A DNA stretch of 64,000 bases from UBA9732 sp963599445 (GTDB taxonomy: Bacteria > Spirochaetota > Spirochaetia > Sphaerochaetales > Sphaerochaetaceae), in assembly GCA_963599445.1 (NCBI GenBank), contig CAVBWZ010000001.1, forward strand, positions 142,988 through 206,987, given 5' to 3'. Below, piece after piece: positions 50,845 through 59,477 of the stretch. Position numbers and translations under genes: made by a program. Under the pieces are notes generated by a model. That model made no database searches and had not been told where the DNA came from. It saw only the letters and a list, made by a program, of their open reading frames with translations. Positions within the stretch are counted from its first letter, which is position 1. Every line of letters starts with the position of its first letter.

Positions 50845-50887
50845 CCTTGCTTCCCTAAGACCTCTCTAAAGTGCTATCATTGCCAGC

Positions 50888-53800
50888 ATGGACAAGATGA
50901 GCACTAAAAGGAAAAGCATTCTCTGGATTGTTCTCGCGGTTCTGTTGGCGTTGCCGGTCCTTGCCGTATGCGCCTTCCCATACATTCCAATGGAGGAGGG
51001 GTCCCTCCCATATGCAATCCTTGCCCGCCTTCATGAGCTTTTCATGCAGTATGTGGGTTTCTTCCATACTGAAAGCCTTGTAGATTATGGACTTGCACCA
51101 CTTGCAGCCTTTGCTGTGCTGGTCCTTGTCACCACATTTCTAGGAGCTGGACCGCTGTCGTTTCTGCTCAAATGCGTTGCGTTCTACTCGGTCTACCTCA
51201 TCTTCGCCTACGCCCAAGGAGGCCAAGGCTTTGGTCTTGTGGACATCCTACCTTCATACTACTACATGGTTGCATTCGCCACCCTTCTTCTTTCCTGCAC
51301 CATCCTTGCTGCAGGCTGTATCTCAAGACGACGAAAGCGCAGAGGTGATCTCCCAGAGAAGGCCTCAAAAGCACACAAGGCCTCGGGAAAGGCAAAACCC
51401 AGCAAAACAAAGGCCGATGTCCCTGAGTCCGATGCTCCCCGTGAAACCGCAGCCCCTGTATTGGATGATGAAGCTGAATGCGGAGACGGCGGTGCCAACG
51501 AACCTGTCTCCCAGCCAGCACCTGTAATCAAGAAGGACGACCCAAACGGGTCCAGAAAGGCCCTCAAGAGCCTTGTCGATGTAGCTGTCCCTCAGTTTGA
51601 GAGCTTTCCAAACTATACCGTTGGCTCAAGCGTATCCTCTGTAGATAGAACGATATACGACGTAACTGAGCGTGAAGCTAAACTTAAGAAGGAAGAACAG
51701 GAGCGCAAGCTTGCCGAGGCCCAGCGCATCAAGGCTTTGGAAGAGGAGAAGCTTAGAATGAAGGCCCTTGCTGAGGAGAAGGCCCGCAAGGAGGAAGAGG
51801 AGAACCGCCGCCGTCTTGAAGCTATGTTCAAACCCAGGAACCTCATGAAAAGGCTCTCTGAGGAGGCACAGGCTGAAAAGGACTTCAATTCATACGCCTC
51901 CAACGCCGCAGACATAGACTTTGGCATTCCACAGCACAATGACGACAGTAGGATTGAGACTCAAAGCCACACTCAGCAGGTGCAGTTCCAAGCTCCTCCT
52001 TCGCAGCTTCAGAATCCGTTTGCACCGCAGCAGCAGTATAGGCCTCAGTACCAACAGCAGGATTCGCAGCAGTACATACAGCCTCAGGTTCAAAGACCTG
52101 CCCAGCAGGAGCCTGTTGAACCTGTACGCCAGGTGGAGCAGAGAAGTGCGGGTGCAGAGAAATCGGTCTTTGCCCAAGAGGAGAGCTCCTACGAGAGAAG
52201 GACAAGCGTGGAGGACCAGAGCGTGGCGGCTCCGGCCGTGTTCAAGGAAGAGGCTGTGCGTGCAGAGAACGAAATGCATGAGCAGCAGGTGATGAGGCAG
52301 CTTCAGAGGAACGCACAGCAGGCTCAGCGCGAGGCTCAGAAGGAGGTCTCCAAGGAGATTCAGGCCGATATCGTGGAGTCGGACGAAGAGATAGACGCCG
52401 CCAAGGAGAAGTACAGCAAGGAGAACCAGGAGCAGGAGACGAAGAAGCCAAAGGGGCCGGATATAGACTATGTGTCCGGGATCGCAGGTCTCAAGAGCTC
52501 TGCTGCGGGCGATTCGTATCTCATAGACAAACAGAAGTTCGTGTACAAGTTCCCGCCTGAGACCATGCTGCGCCATTATCCTACAAGCGGTACGGTCTAC
52601 GAGGATTTGGAGAACGACCCTGAAGGCATGATAATCGTGGATACGCTGCGCCAGTTCAAGATTGGAACCAGCCTCATTGGCGTCCAGCATGGACCTACGT
52701 TCACGCTCTACGAGCTTGAGCTTCAGAGAGGTATACGTGTCAATTCCGTTCTGACCCTTGCAGACAACATTGCAATGGACCTGTCGGTTGCCAGCGTCAG
52801 AATCCTTGCCCCCATCCCCGGCAAGTCGGCCATTGGAATAGAGGTCCCGAACAAGAAGAGGGACACCATTGGGTTCGATGTGATGATGCCCGCCCTCAAG
52901 TCCAAGAACTACAAGATACCTATGGTTTTGGGAAGGACCATCACGGGTGAGAACATCGTCATAGACCTTGCCAAGACCCCACACCTTCTTGTCGCAGGTA
53001 CGACGGGATCTGGAAAATCGGTCTGTATAAACGGCCTTATCTGCTCGGTGCTTTTCACGAAGTCTCCAAAGGAAGTCAGGATGCTTCTGGTGGATCCAAA
53101 GATGGTGGAGCTTTCCGTCTACAATGGAATCCCCCATTTGCTGACGCCTGTCATCACGGAGCCAAAGAAGGCCATCAAGGCCATGAACTTCATCGTGGAG
53201 GAGATGGAGCGCCGTATGGCCCTCTTCTCAAGCGTGGGAGCAAGGAAGATAGAGGACTACAACGAAAAGATAGTGGAGAAGGGGCTGCTTAGGGTCAAGC
53301 TCCCGTACATCATGGTCATTGTTGATGAGTTCGCTGACCTCATGCTAAGCGTTGGAAAGGAACTTGAAGCCTCCATCAAGAGAATCACGGCCGTTGCAAG
53401 GTTCTGCGGCATCCACCTGGTGCTTGCGACCCAAAGGCCGTCGTCCGATGTCATCACAGGCACCATAAAGAGCAACATTCCAACCCAGATAGCCTTTGCC
53501 GTATCCAATGCACTGAACAGCAGGATCATCATAGATACCGCTGGAGCGGAGAAGCTCCTTGGCCGTGGCGACATGCTCTACAACAGCCCAGAGGCACGTG
53601 TCCCGGAAAGGATCCAGGGTGCCTACATAGACTCCGAGATCGAGGAGATCGTCTCGTTCGTGAAGACGCAGGGGCAGCCCGATTACATTGACGAGTCATA
53701 TTTCGAGGACGATGACGACGAGGATGAGGACGTTGATGATTCGTCTGCATCCTCCGGTGCAGAGGACCTTTTCATGAGAGCGTGGAAGATAGTGTCTGAC

Positions 53801-53956
53801 AGGGGCGAGGCATCCGCTTCGTACCTTCAGAGAAGGCTCAACATTGGGTACAACAGGGCGGCGAACCTCATCGAGCAGATGGAGGATGCCGGCTACATTG
53901 GACCTGCAAGGGGCTCCAAGCCTCGTGAGATCCTCAGGATGTACGGGTCTGACTGA
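50888..53956 (+). CDS. ftsK: DNA translocase FtsK/SpoIIIE
   Basis: 1022 residues. Four membrane segments in the first ~145 residues anchor it at the septum. There is a variable linker (150-530) with a Glu/Arg coiled coil (~255-310) and a Gln/Pro-rich stretch (~365-420). The motor has Walker A VAGTTGSGKSVCING and Walker B MVIVDEFADLM, and a C-terminal gamma winged helix (EDLFMRAWKIVSDRGEASAS, then YLQRRLNIGYNRAANLIEQM) should read KOPS-like sites. It pumps chromosome termini during division. The long acidic DDDDEDEDVDD run before gamma is typical. It follows rsmG by 43 bases. Confidence 0.96.
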   Translation: MDKMSTKRKSILWIVLAVLLALPVLAVCAFPYIPMEEGSLPYAILARLHELFMQYVGFFHTESLVDYGLAPLAAFAVLVLVTTFLGAGPLSFLLKCVAFYSVYLIFAYAQGGQGFGLVDILPSYYYMVAFATLLLSCTILAAGCISRRRKRRGDLPEKASKAHKASGKAKPSKTKADVPESDAPRETAAPVLDDEAECGDGGANEPVSQPAPVIKKDDPNGSRKALKSLVDVAVPQFESFPNYTVGSSVSSVDRTIYDVTEREAKLKKEEQERKLAEAQRIKALEEEKLRMKALAEEKARKEEEENRRRLEAMFKPRNLMKRLSEEAQAEKDFNSYASNAADIDFGIPQHNDDSRIETQSHTQQVQFQAPPSQLQNPFAPQQQYRPQYQQQDSQQYIQPQVQRPAQQEPVEPVRQVEQRSAGAEKSVFAQEESSYERRTSVEDQSVAAPAVFKEEAVRAENEMHEQQVMRQLQRNAQQAQREAQKEVSKEIQADIVESDEEIDAAKEKYSKENQEQETKKPKGPDIDYVSGIAGLKSSAAGDSYLIDKQKFVYKFPPETMLRHYPTSGTVYEDLENDPEGMIIVDTLRQFKIGTSLIGVQHGPTFTLYELELQRGIRVNSVLTLADNIAMDLSVASVRILAPIPGKSAIGIEVPNKKRDTIGFDVMMPALKSKNYKIPMVLGRTITGENIVIDLAKTPHLLVAGTTGSGKSVCINGLICSVLFTKSPKEVRMLLVDPKMVELSVYNGIPHLLTPVITEPKKAIKAMNFIVEEMERRMALFSSVGARKIEDYNEKIVEKGLLRVKLPYIMVIVDEFADLMLSVGKELEASIKRITAVARFCGIHLVLATQRPSSDVITGTIKSNIPTQIAFAVSNALNSRIIIDTAGAEKLLGRGDMLYNSPEARVPERIQGAYIDSEIEEIVSFVKTQGQPDYIDESYFEDDDDEDEDVDDSSASSGAEDLFMRAWKIVSDRGEASASYLQRRLNIGYNRAANLIEQMEDAGYIGPARGSKPREILRMYGSD

Positions 53957-54013
53957 GTTTGGTTTTTATTAAGTTGGAGAGGAGTCGTTTGCGGCTTCTC
54001 ATAGGATGTATAT

Positions 54014-55732
54014 ATGGAATTTAGCGAATTGCCTTTGCATGAGCAGGTGCTGGAAGGAACCAGAGCCGCTCATTTCACACAATGTATGCCCGTACAGGAG
54101 CGGGTGCTGCCCATATCCATAAGCGGCAGCGATGTAATGGTCCAGTCCAAGACTGGAAGCGGAAAGACCGCAGTCTATGTAATAACCTTTCTGGAGAGGT
54201 TCCTTCGTCTGAGAGACGAGGGAAAGAGCGCTTCATGTCTCATCGTGGCTCCTACGAGGGAGCTTGCACAGCAGATATCGGACGATGCATTGGTTCTGTG
54301 CTCAAGGGTCGAGGGCTTTCATGTAGGGTGCTTCTATGGCGGTGTCGGCTACGAGCATCAGAGAAAGCTCCTGGAAATGGGCTGCGACATCTATGTTGGA
54401 ACCCCAGGAAGGCTCTTGGAATTCATGGAGCACAAGGAACTTGACTGCCGCCGCATAGACACCGTTGTCATAGACGAAGCGGACCGCATGTTCGACATGG
54501 GCTTCTATCCTGACATAAAGAAGATGTTCCGCCTTCTTCCTCCACGTGAGAGCCGACAGACCATGCTGTTCTCCGCAACACTCGAAATGCGTGTGCGTGA
54601 GCTTGCATGGGAGTTCATGAACGAGCCTGAGGAGATAGAGCTTGAACCTGACCACATCACGGTGGAGAACATAACCCAGGAGCTCTACCATGTAGCCAAA
54701 GCGGAGAAGTTCCTTCTCTTCCTACAGATCCTTGATTTGGAGAAACCGGAATCTGCAATCGTGTTCACCAACAGCCGCCACATGGCGGCTGAGGTTGCAA
54801 GCCGCCTCAAGCTCAACGGCTACAATGCAGACTACCTTACAGGCGACCTTCCACAAGGCCAGAGGCAGGCTGCCTTGAACAAGCTCAAGGATGGAAAGAC
54901 CTCCATCCTCGTTGCAACTGATGTAGCCGCCCGAGGTCTCCAGATAGACGACCTTCCACTTGTCGTCAACTACGATATCCCGGAGGACTACGAGAACTAT
55001 GTGCACCGCATTGGCCGTACAGCCCGTGCTGGAAAGAGCGGCAAAGCCATAACCTTTGCGGACGAAGAGTTCGTATATGGCCTTGAACCAATCGAAAAGT
55101 ACATAAAGATGAAGATCCCTGTAGTGTGGCCCGAGAACCTCCCTGACATAGAGGACAAGTCGTTGGGAAAGAACTGGAACCTTGACAGCCGTTCGACCCG
55201 TGGAGCTTCCCATGGTTCTTCTAGGGGTGGCTCTCGCAATGGCGGTTCCCGCAATGGTGGTTCTCGTAAGGATGGTGGGCGTGGAGATTCGAAGCGAAAT
55301 GATGGCCAGTGCAGGATTTCTGAAAGGAAGGCTTCTCAAAACGTTCAAAGGTCGGCTCAAAAGGGCTCCAAGCCTCAGAAAAACACCCAGTCCGTGGACT
55401 ACAAGTCCCTTGGCAACATGACTGAAGAGGAGCGTCTTGCCTACTACAAGAGAAAGTACGGGTTCGAGCCAAAGGGAGAGAGGAAGAGTGATGCGAAGCC
55501 TTCCCAAAGGAAATCAACAGAAGGAAAACCCGTTGGGAAGAATCCTACCGAGAGGAGACCTACTGAAAAGAAGCCTGTCGAAAGCAGTAAGGTTGAAGCT
55601 TCAAAGACTGAATCTCACATGGTTGAATCCTGCAAGGTCGAACCAAAGTCCTCTGAAGCACAGACGACACAGCCCAAGAAGCAGGGATTCTTCCAAAGGT
55701 TGTTCGGAAGGAAGAACGGAGGTCCAAAGTGA
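54014..55732 (+). CDS. DEAD-box RNA helicase with long basic tail
   Basis: 572 residues. The helicase core (1-~370) has the Q motif near CMPVQERVLPI, motif I SKTGSGKT, Ia APTRELAQQ, II DEAD, III SAT, V VATDVAARGLQID and VI HRIGRTARAGKSG. The C-terminal ~190 residues are low-complexity and strongly basic: an RGG-like GGSRNGGSRNGGSRK stretch, then Lys/Ser/Glu repeats (ERRPTEKKPVESSKVEASKT). This is probably an RNA-binding tail, as in RhlE/CsdA-type helicases of ribosome assembly or RNA decay. Its stop overlaps the GTG of the ABC transporter gene. Confidence 0.92.
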   Translation: MEFSELPLHEQVLEGTRAAHFTQCMPVQERVLPISISGSDVMVQSKTGSGKTAVYVITFLERFLRLRDEGKSASCLIVAPTRELAQQISDDALVLCSRVEGFHVGCFYGGVGYEHQRKLLEMGCDIYVGTPGRLLEFMEHKELDCRRIDTVVIDEADRMFDMGFYPDIKKMFRLLPPRESRQTMLFSATLEMRVRELAWEFMNEPEEIELEPDHITVENITQELYHVAKAEKFLLFLQILDLEKPESAIVFTNSRHMAAEVASRLKLNGYNADYLTGDLPQGQRQAALNKLKDGKTSILVATDVAARGLQIDDLPLVVNYDIPEDYENYVHRIGRTARAGKSGKAITFADEEFVYGLEPIEKYIKMKIPVVWPENLPDIEDKSLGKNWNLDSRSTRGASHGSSRGGSRNGGSRNGGSRKDGGRGDSKRNDGQCRISERKASQNVQRSAQKGSKPQKNTQSVDYKSLGNMTEEERLAYYKRKYGFEPKGERKSDAKPSQRKSTEGKPVGKNPTERRPTEKKPVESSKVEASKTESHMVESCKVEPKSSEAQTTQPKKQGFFQRLFGRKNGGPK

Positions 55733-57450
55733 GTCAGTTGAAACGTTTTTTCAGCTACTACAAGCCGTATAGGGGATTGTTCGTCCTTGATATGGTTGCC
55801 GCAACTGCAAGTTCGCTACTTTCCATTTTCTTTCCAGCCCTCACCAGAGAGCTTTTGAAGACCTGGATACCGGAGGGCATGTGGACGCAGATCCTCACAT
55901 GCTTTGCAATGATGTTCAGCGTCTATGTCATACAATCCATGCTTGGATACATAAGGATTAAATGGGGACATTTCCTTGGCGTGTACGTTGAGAACGACAT
56001 GAGACGCGACATGTTCAACCATCTTCAGAAGATGAGCTTTGGATACTTCGACACCGCCAAGACAGGACACCTGATGAGCCGCATCACGAACGACCTCTTT
56101 CAGATAGCGGAAGTCGCCCACCACTGCCCTGAGGACTGCTTGATATCGGTCGCCACAATCCTTGGCGCATACATCGTGATGTTCAACTACAGTGTTCCAA
56201 TGGCTCTCATCTCCTTGATTCCAATGCCGCTTCTCGTGACATGGGGCATCGTCTTTGGAGGAAAGCAGAAACAGACCTCAAGGGATGTAAGGCGTCATGT
56301 GGCGGATGTCAACGCCAACGTAGAGAACTCGATCCAAGGCATAAGGGAGGTCAAATCCTTCACAAGCGAAGAGTTCCAAGGCTCCCGCTTCGACGACTCC
56401 AACGAGGACCTAAAGCAGAGTAGAAGACGCCAGTACAGCGTGATGGCAACCTATGGCACAGGCATGAACTTCCTAAGGAACATGTACTACTTCACCACCG
56501 TCGTAGGCGGAGCAATCCTCATCTACAAGGGCATGATACAGTCCTATGACCTTGTTGCGTTCCTTTTGTACGTGAGCGTCGTCCTTGAGCCGATAGACAG
56601 GCTCATAAACTTCGTGGAGCAGCTCAACCAAGGCACCGCCGCATTCGAGCGCTTCACGGAGATAATGGACATACAGCCAACCATAAACGACAAGCCGGGG
56701 GCTGGGGACCTCAAGGTCTCCACCGGTGACATACGCTACGACCATGTACGATTTGCATACGACAGCAAGGACGGAGAGGTCATAGGAGACCTTTCGTTCG
56801 AGATTCCAGGCGGCTCATCCGTTGCAATCGTTGGCGAGTCCGGTGCCGGCAAGACCACAACCGCATCCCTCCTTCCACGTTTCTACGAAATGGACGACGG
56901 CTCCATCACCATAGACGGGCAGGACATCCGCGACGTCACGCAGGCCTCGCTTAGACACAACATAGGCTTCGTGCAGCAGGACGTATTCCTCTTCGATGCC
57001 GATATCCGTGAAAACCTACGCTATGGCAAGCCCGATGCCACTGACTCTGAGATGCTCGCCGCACTTGATGCGGCCAACCTTGGGGATTTCGTAAGATCGC
57101 TGCCTGAAGGGCTCTCCACAATGGTTGGAGAGCATGGTACAAGGCTTTCAGGTGGCCAGAAACAGAGGCTTTCGATTGCAAGGGTGTTCCTCAAGAATCC
57201 TCCAATCCTCATTTTCGACGAAGCTACATCGTCTTTGGACAACGAAAGCGAAAAGCTCATCCAGGATGCCTTTGCAAAGCTTTCCAAGGGTCGAACATCA
57301 ATCGTTATCGCCCATCGTTTGACCACTGTGAAGGATGCCGATAAGATTATAGTGTTGGAGAAGGGACATGTGATTGAAAGCGGCTCTCACGAAGAGCTTC
57401 TTGCTGCAAACGGACACTACGCCCATCTCTACCGCAGGGACTTCGATTGA
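55729..57450 (+). CDS. ABC exporter (fused membrane and ATPase domains)
   Basis: 573 residues: six membrane helices in ~1-310 (type IV exporter fold), then a nucleotide-binding domain with Walker A VGESGAGKTT, Q-loop, signature LSGGQKQRLSIA, Walker B ILIFDEATSSLD and H-loop IAHRLTTVK. Homodimeric exporters of this MsbA/lipid-and-drug class move hydrophobic substrates. The GTG start overlaps the helicase stop (GTGA), and a lysophosphatidate acyltransferase gene follows by 26 bases, so a lipid substrate is a reasonable guess but not shown. Confidence 0.9.
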   Translation: MSQLKRFFSYYKPYRGLFVLDMVAATASSLLSIFFPALTRELLKTWIPEGMWTQILTCFAMMFSVYVIQSMLGYIRIKWGHFLGVYVENDMRRDMFNHLQKMSFGYFDTAKTGHLMSRITNDLFQIAEVAHHCPEDCLISVATILGAYIVMFNYSVPMALISLIPMPLLVTWGIVFGGKQKQTSRDVRRHVADVNANVENSIQGIREVKSFTSEEFQGSRFDDSNEDLKQSRRRQYSVMATYGTGMNFLRNMYYFTTVVGGAILIYKGMIQSYDLVAFLLYVSVVLEPIDRLINFVEQLNQGTAAFERFTEIMDIQPTINDKPGAGDLKVSTGDIRYDHVRFAYDSKDGEVIGDLSFEIPGGSSVAIVGESGAGKTTTASLLPRFYEMDDGSITIDGQDIRDVTQASLRHNIGFVQQDVFLFDADIRENLRYGKPDATDSEMLAALDAANLGDFVRSLPEGLSTMVGEHGTRLSGGQKQRLSIARVFLKNPPILIFDEATSSLDNESEKLIQDAFAKLSKGRTSIVIAHRLTTVKDADKIIVLEKGHVIESGSHEELLAANGHYAHLYRRDFD

Positions 57451-57476
57451 GCTTGTTTGAAGGAGAGGACTGACAG

Positions 57477-58217
57477 GTGCTTTACGTTCTTTGGGGCTTC
57501 CTATTGGTGGTTCCAGCTTTTCTCGTTTCGTTCTTCTTTGGGATAATCCCAGGGTTCCTGCTGAAGGCCATAGGTTTTAAGAGGACCGGTGATGCGTGGT
57601 CCTATTGGTTCGCCTATGCGTTGTCTGGTTTCGTGATGCGCCTTGTGGGTGTGAAGATCCATACTGTGGGGGATGTTGACGGCGTGCGTAGGTTGTCCCG
57701 TAGCGGAAGGCCCGTGTGTTTCGTATCGAACCACACAAGCTTGTTGGATATCCCCGCCATACTGGCGCTTCGTATAAGAACCGGTTTCGTTGCAAAGAAG
57801 GAGCTTTTGCTCGTTCCTGGCGTGAACGTGTGGATTCTGGCAATACACTCCGTGTTCATCAACAGAAAAAGCCTGAAGGAAGGTGCCAAATCCATTGAGA
57901 AGGCTGTGGCCAACATAAGACGCGGCTACCCAATGTACATATTTCCAGAGGGCAGGCGCAGCAAGAACGGGGTGATTGGCTCGTTCAAGAAAGGTTCGTT
58001 CCGCCTTGCAACGGAATCCCAGGCCCTCATAGTCCCAATCACCATAAAAGGACTTAGAGTCGGCCTTGAGGACCGCCGCAAACCGTTTCAGCACAGCGAA
58101 TGCTGGATCCATTTTGGAGAGCCCGTCCAATCGCCGCCTCGCACGGACCGCGATGCCGTCTACGACATGATAGAATCCATAGAGACCGGCATAAAGGGCA
58201 TCTACGAAGTGCTGTGA
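57477..58217 (+). CDS. plsC: 1-acyl-sn-glycerol-3-phosphate acyltransferase
   Basis: 246 residues from a GTG with AGGAGAGGACTGACAG upstream. An N-terminal membrane segment (LLVVPAFLVSFFFGIIPGFL) is followed by the acyltransferase core: HX4D motif SNHTSLLDIPAIL, AKKELLLVPGVN and FPEGRRSKNGVIGSFKKG. It makes phosphatidic acid from lysophosphatidic acid at the inner membrane. Close behind the ABC exporter on the same strand, and last in the run ftsK-helicase-exporter-plsC. Beyond it gene content turns accessory. Confidence 0.9.
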   Translation: MLYVLWGFLLVVPAFLVSFFFGIIPGFLLKAIGFKRTGDAWSYWFAYALSGFVMRLVGVKIHTVGDVDGVRRLSRSGRPVCFVSNHTSLLDIPAILALRIRTGFVAKKELLLVPGVNVWILAIHSVFINRKSLKEGAKSIEKAVANIRRGYPMYIFPEGRRSKNGVIGSFKKGSFRLATESQALIVPITIKGLRVGLEDRRKPFQHSECWIHFGEPVQSPPRTDRDAVYDMIESIETGIKGIYEVL

Positions 58218-58309
58218 GTGTCTTTCCTTCCCATTGGGTGGTTTGCGCATTACTTAAGTGAAGGAAAATGGTATCTGTGAAGTTGCCCATAAATGCACAT
58301 TTCAAGTGC

Positions 58310-58335
58310 TTTATGGACATCAAAATGTCCATAAA
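58310..58335. repeat. Perfect inverted repeat, 11-bp arms
   Basis: TTTATGGACAT (58310-58320), loop CAAA, ATGTCCATAAA (58325-58335). CATAAATGC also occurs on either side (near 58289 and 58330). There is no U-run. It sits between plsC and the truncated envelope genes, at the boundary of the rearranged segment. Confidence 0.7.
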
Positions 58336-58406
58336 TGCCGAAAAAAGAAGATTTAGAGGCAACTTCCTACAGTTGTTTTCTGTCGAATCGCCTGTAGCGA
58401 CATACC

Positions 58407-59219
58407 ATGCTACGCACAATTACCGTGACGAATTGGAGTATGGAATCGTCCATCGAAAGGGACGGTGCAAATACAGATGGTTCAAGCGAGATGTTCACCA
58501 GCATGGCTTCGTCCACAGTGAACGTGGACGACCTCTACGGCGTGGAGATAGCGAAACGCACTACGTCCAAGGACGGCGGATACATCTCACTTGCCGTGAT
58601 GGAAAGACGCACTACAGCGGAATACTACAGGTCGAAGCTCGATTCGTCGATCCAAAGGCTCCAGTCTCTGGAGGACGACGTTCTGGAGAACCTGGGCACG
58701 TTGAAGGCATTGGAGAGGTCCGTGGAGTATGTGAGGCTATGCGACGAGTGCAACGTCTCCACAGTGATGTACAACTATCTGGCTGGAGATTCCCTTCCGT
58801 TCACCGACATGTCCAAGGGCTACAGCCTTCACGACAGGGCACTGAATGCAATGGTCCTCGAAGTCGAGGTTTCAGGCGACGACAGCGGAGCGGTGAAGGC
58901 ATTCATAGGCAGGATACTCACGGATGCCGGTCTTTCAATCTCCAACGGAAGCCAAACCCCAACCGCCAAGGTCTCCATTGAAATCACATGGAGCGAGCAG
59001 AAGGGCACAGGGGTTGCATCATCGTTCACGTTCGCGCTCTACAACGCCGCGGTCTCCTTCGTCGACATTGCCGGCAACGAAGCCGTGACGGTCGAATCCT
59101 TCAAGGGCAGGGAGGGCCACCAAAGCTTCGAAGGCGCAAAGTCCAGAGCCTTGTCCTCGTTCGTCAAAGAGCTCGACTCAAAGCTGTCCTCAATCCTGGA
59201 GGACACATACTCATATTGA
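58407..59219 (+). CDS. LPP20-like envelope protein lacking its N-terminus
   Basis: 270 residues from the first ATG in frame, directly after a TAG at 58395-58397. The body (VDDLYGVEIAKRTTSKDGGY, ISLAVMERRTTAEYYRSKL, then VKAFIGRILTDAGLSIS and VEITWSEQKGTG-like strands) resembles the C-terminal two thirds of LPP20-type lipoproteins of Treponema. Those begin with a signal peptide and lipobox; here neither is present and there is no ribosome site before the ATG. I read it as a 5'-truncated, probably non-exported relic. The next gene, a CsgG-like fragment, is its usual kind of neighbour and is also truncated. Confidence 0.55.
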   Translation: MLRTITVTNWSMESSIERDGANTDGSSEMFTSMASSTVNVDDLYGVEIAKRTTSKDGGYISLAVMERRTTAEYYRSKLDSSIQRLQSLEDDVLENLGTLKALERSVEYVRLCDECNVSTVMYNYLAGDSLPFTDMSKGYSLHDRALNAMVLEVEVSGDDSGAVKAFIGRILTDAGLSISNGSQTPTAKVSIEITWSEQKGTGVASSFTFALYNAAVSFVDIAGNEAVTVESFKGREGHQSFEGAKSRALSSFVKELDSKLSSILEDTYSY

Positions 59220-59240
59220 TATCCAACAGAGGTCTGATAT

Positions 59241-59477
59241 ATGAAAGGAACAAGAAGGATCGCAGCCACCATCGCCATGGCGGCTGTATGTCTTATGATG
59301 TGTCTGCCGGTCTTTGCGGCGTCCACGAGGGCGATGCCATACGATGAGGTGCTCGAGGATGCGGCCGATGAGCTTTCGAAGGCCATAGGTCAGTCAACCG
59401 TGGCGATAGTGGCTACCGATGGCCAAAGCGAGGCCTTCGCCCAACGCCTCTCCAAAGACCTTGGCGTTGGACTTTGA
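59241..59477 (+). CDS. Truncated CsgG-like exported protein (N-terminal 78 residues)
   Basis: Signal peptide MKGTRRIAATIAMAAVCLMM ends near LPVFAAS, then YDEVLEDAADELSKAIGQST and VAIVATDGQSEAFAQRLSKD, the start of the CsgG/LpoB-like family seen in spirochaetes (usually 200+ residues). Similarity stops at LGVGL followed by TGA. The stop overlaps a TTG that opens the next long frame (TTGA). Either the tail was replaced by recombination, leaving a secretable stub, or a frameshift would join this signal peptide to the following variable protein. Sequence alone does not decide. Confidence 0.5.
   Translation: MKGTRRIAATIAMAAVCLMMCLPVFAASTRAMPYDEVLEDAADELSKAIGQSTVAIVATDGQSEAFAQRLSKDLGVGL

Noticed and set aside
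51890..53137. 415-codon open frame on the minus strand
   Set aside because: It is antisense to ftsK, rich in Leu/Arg as expected from reverse-reading Glu/Lys/Gln codons, with no domain.
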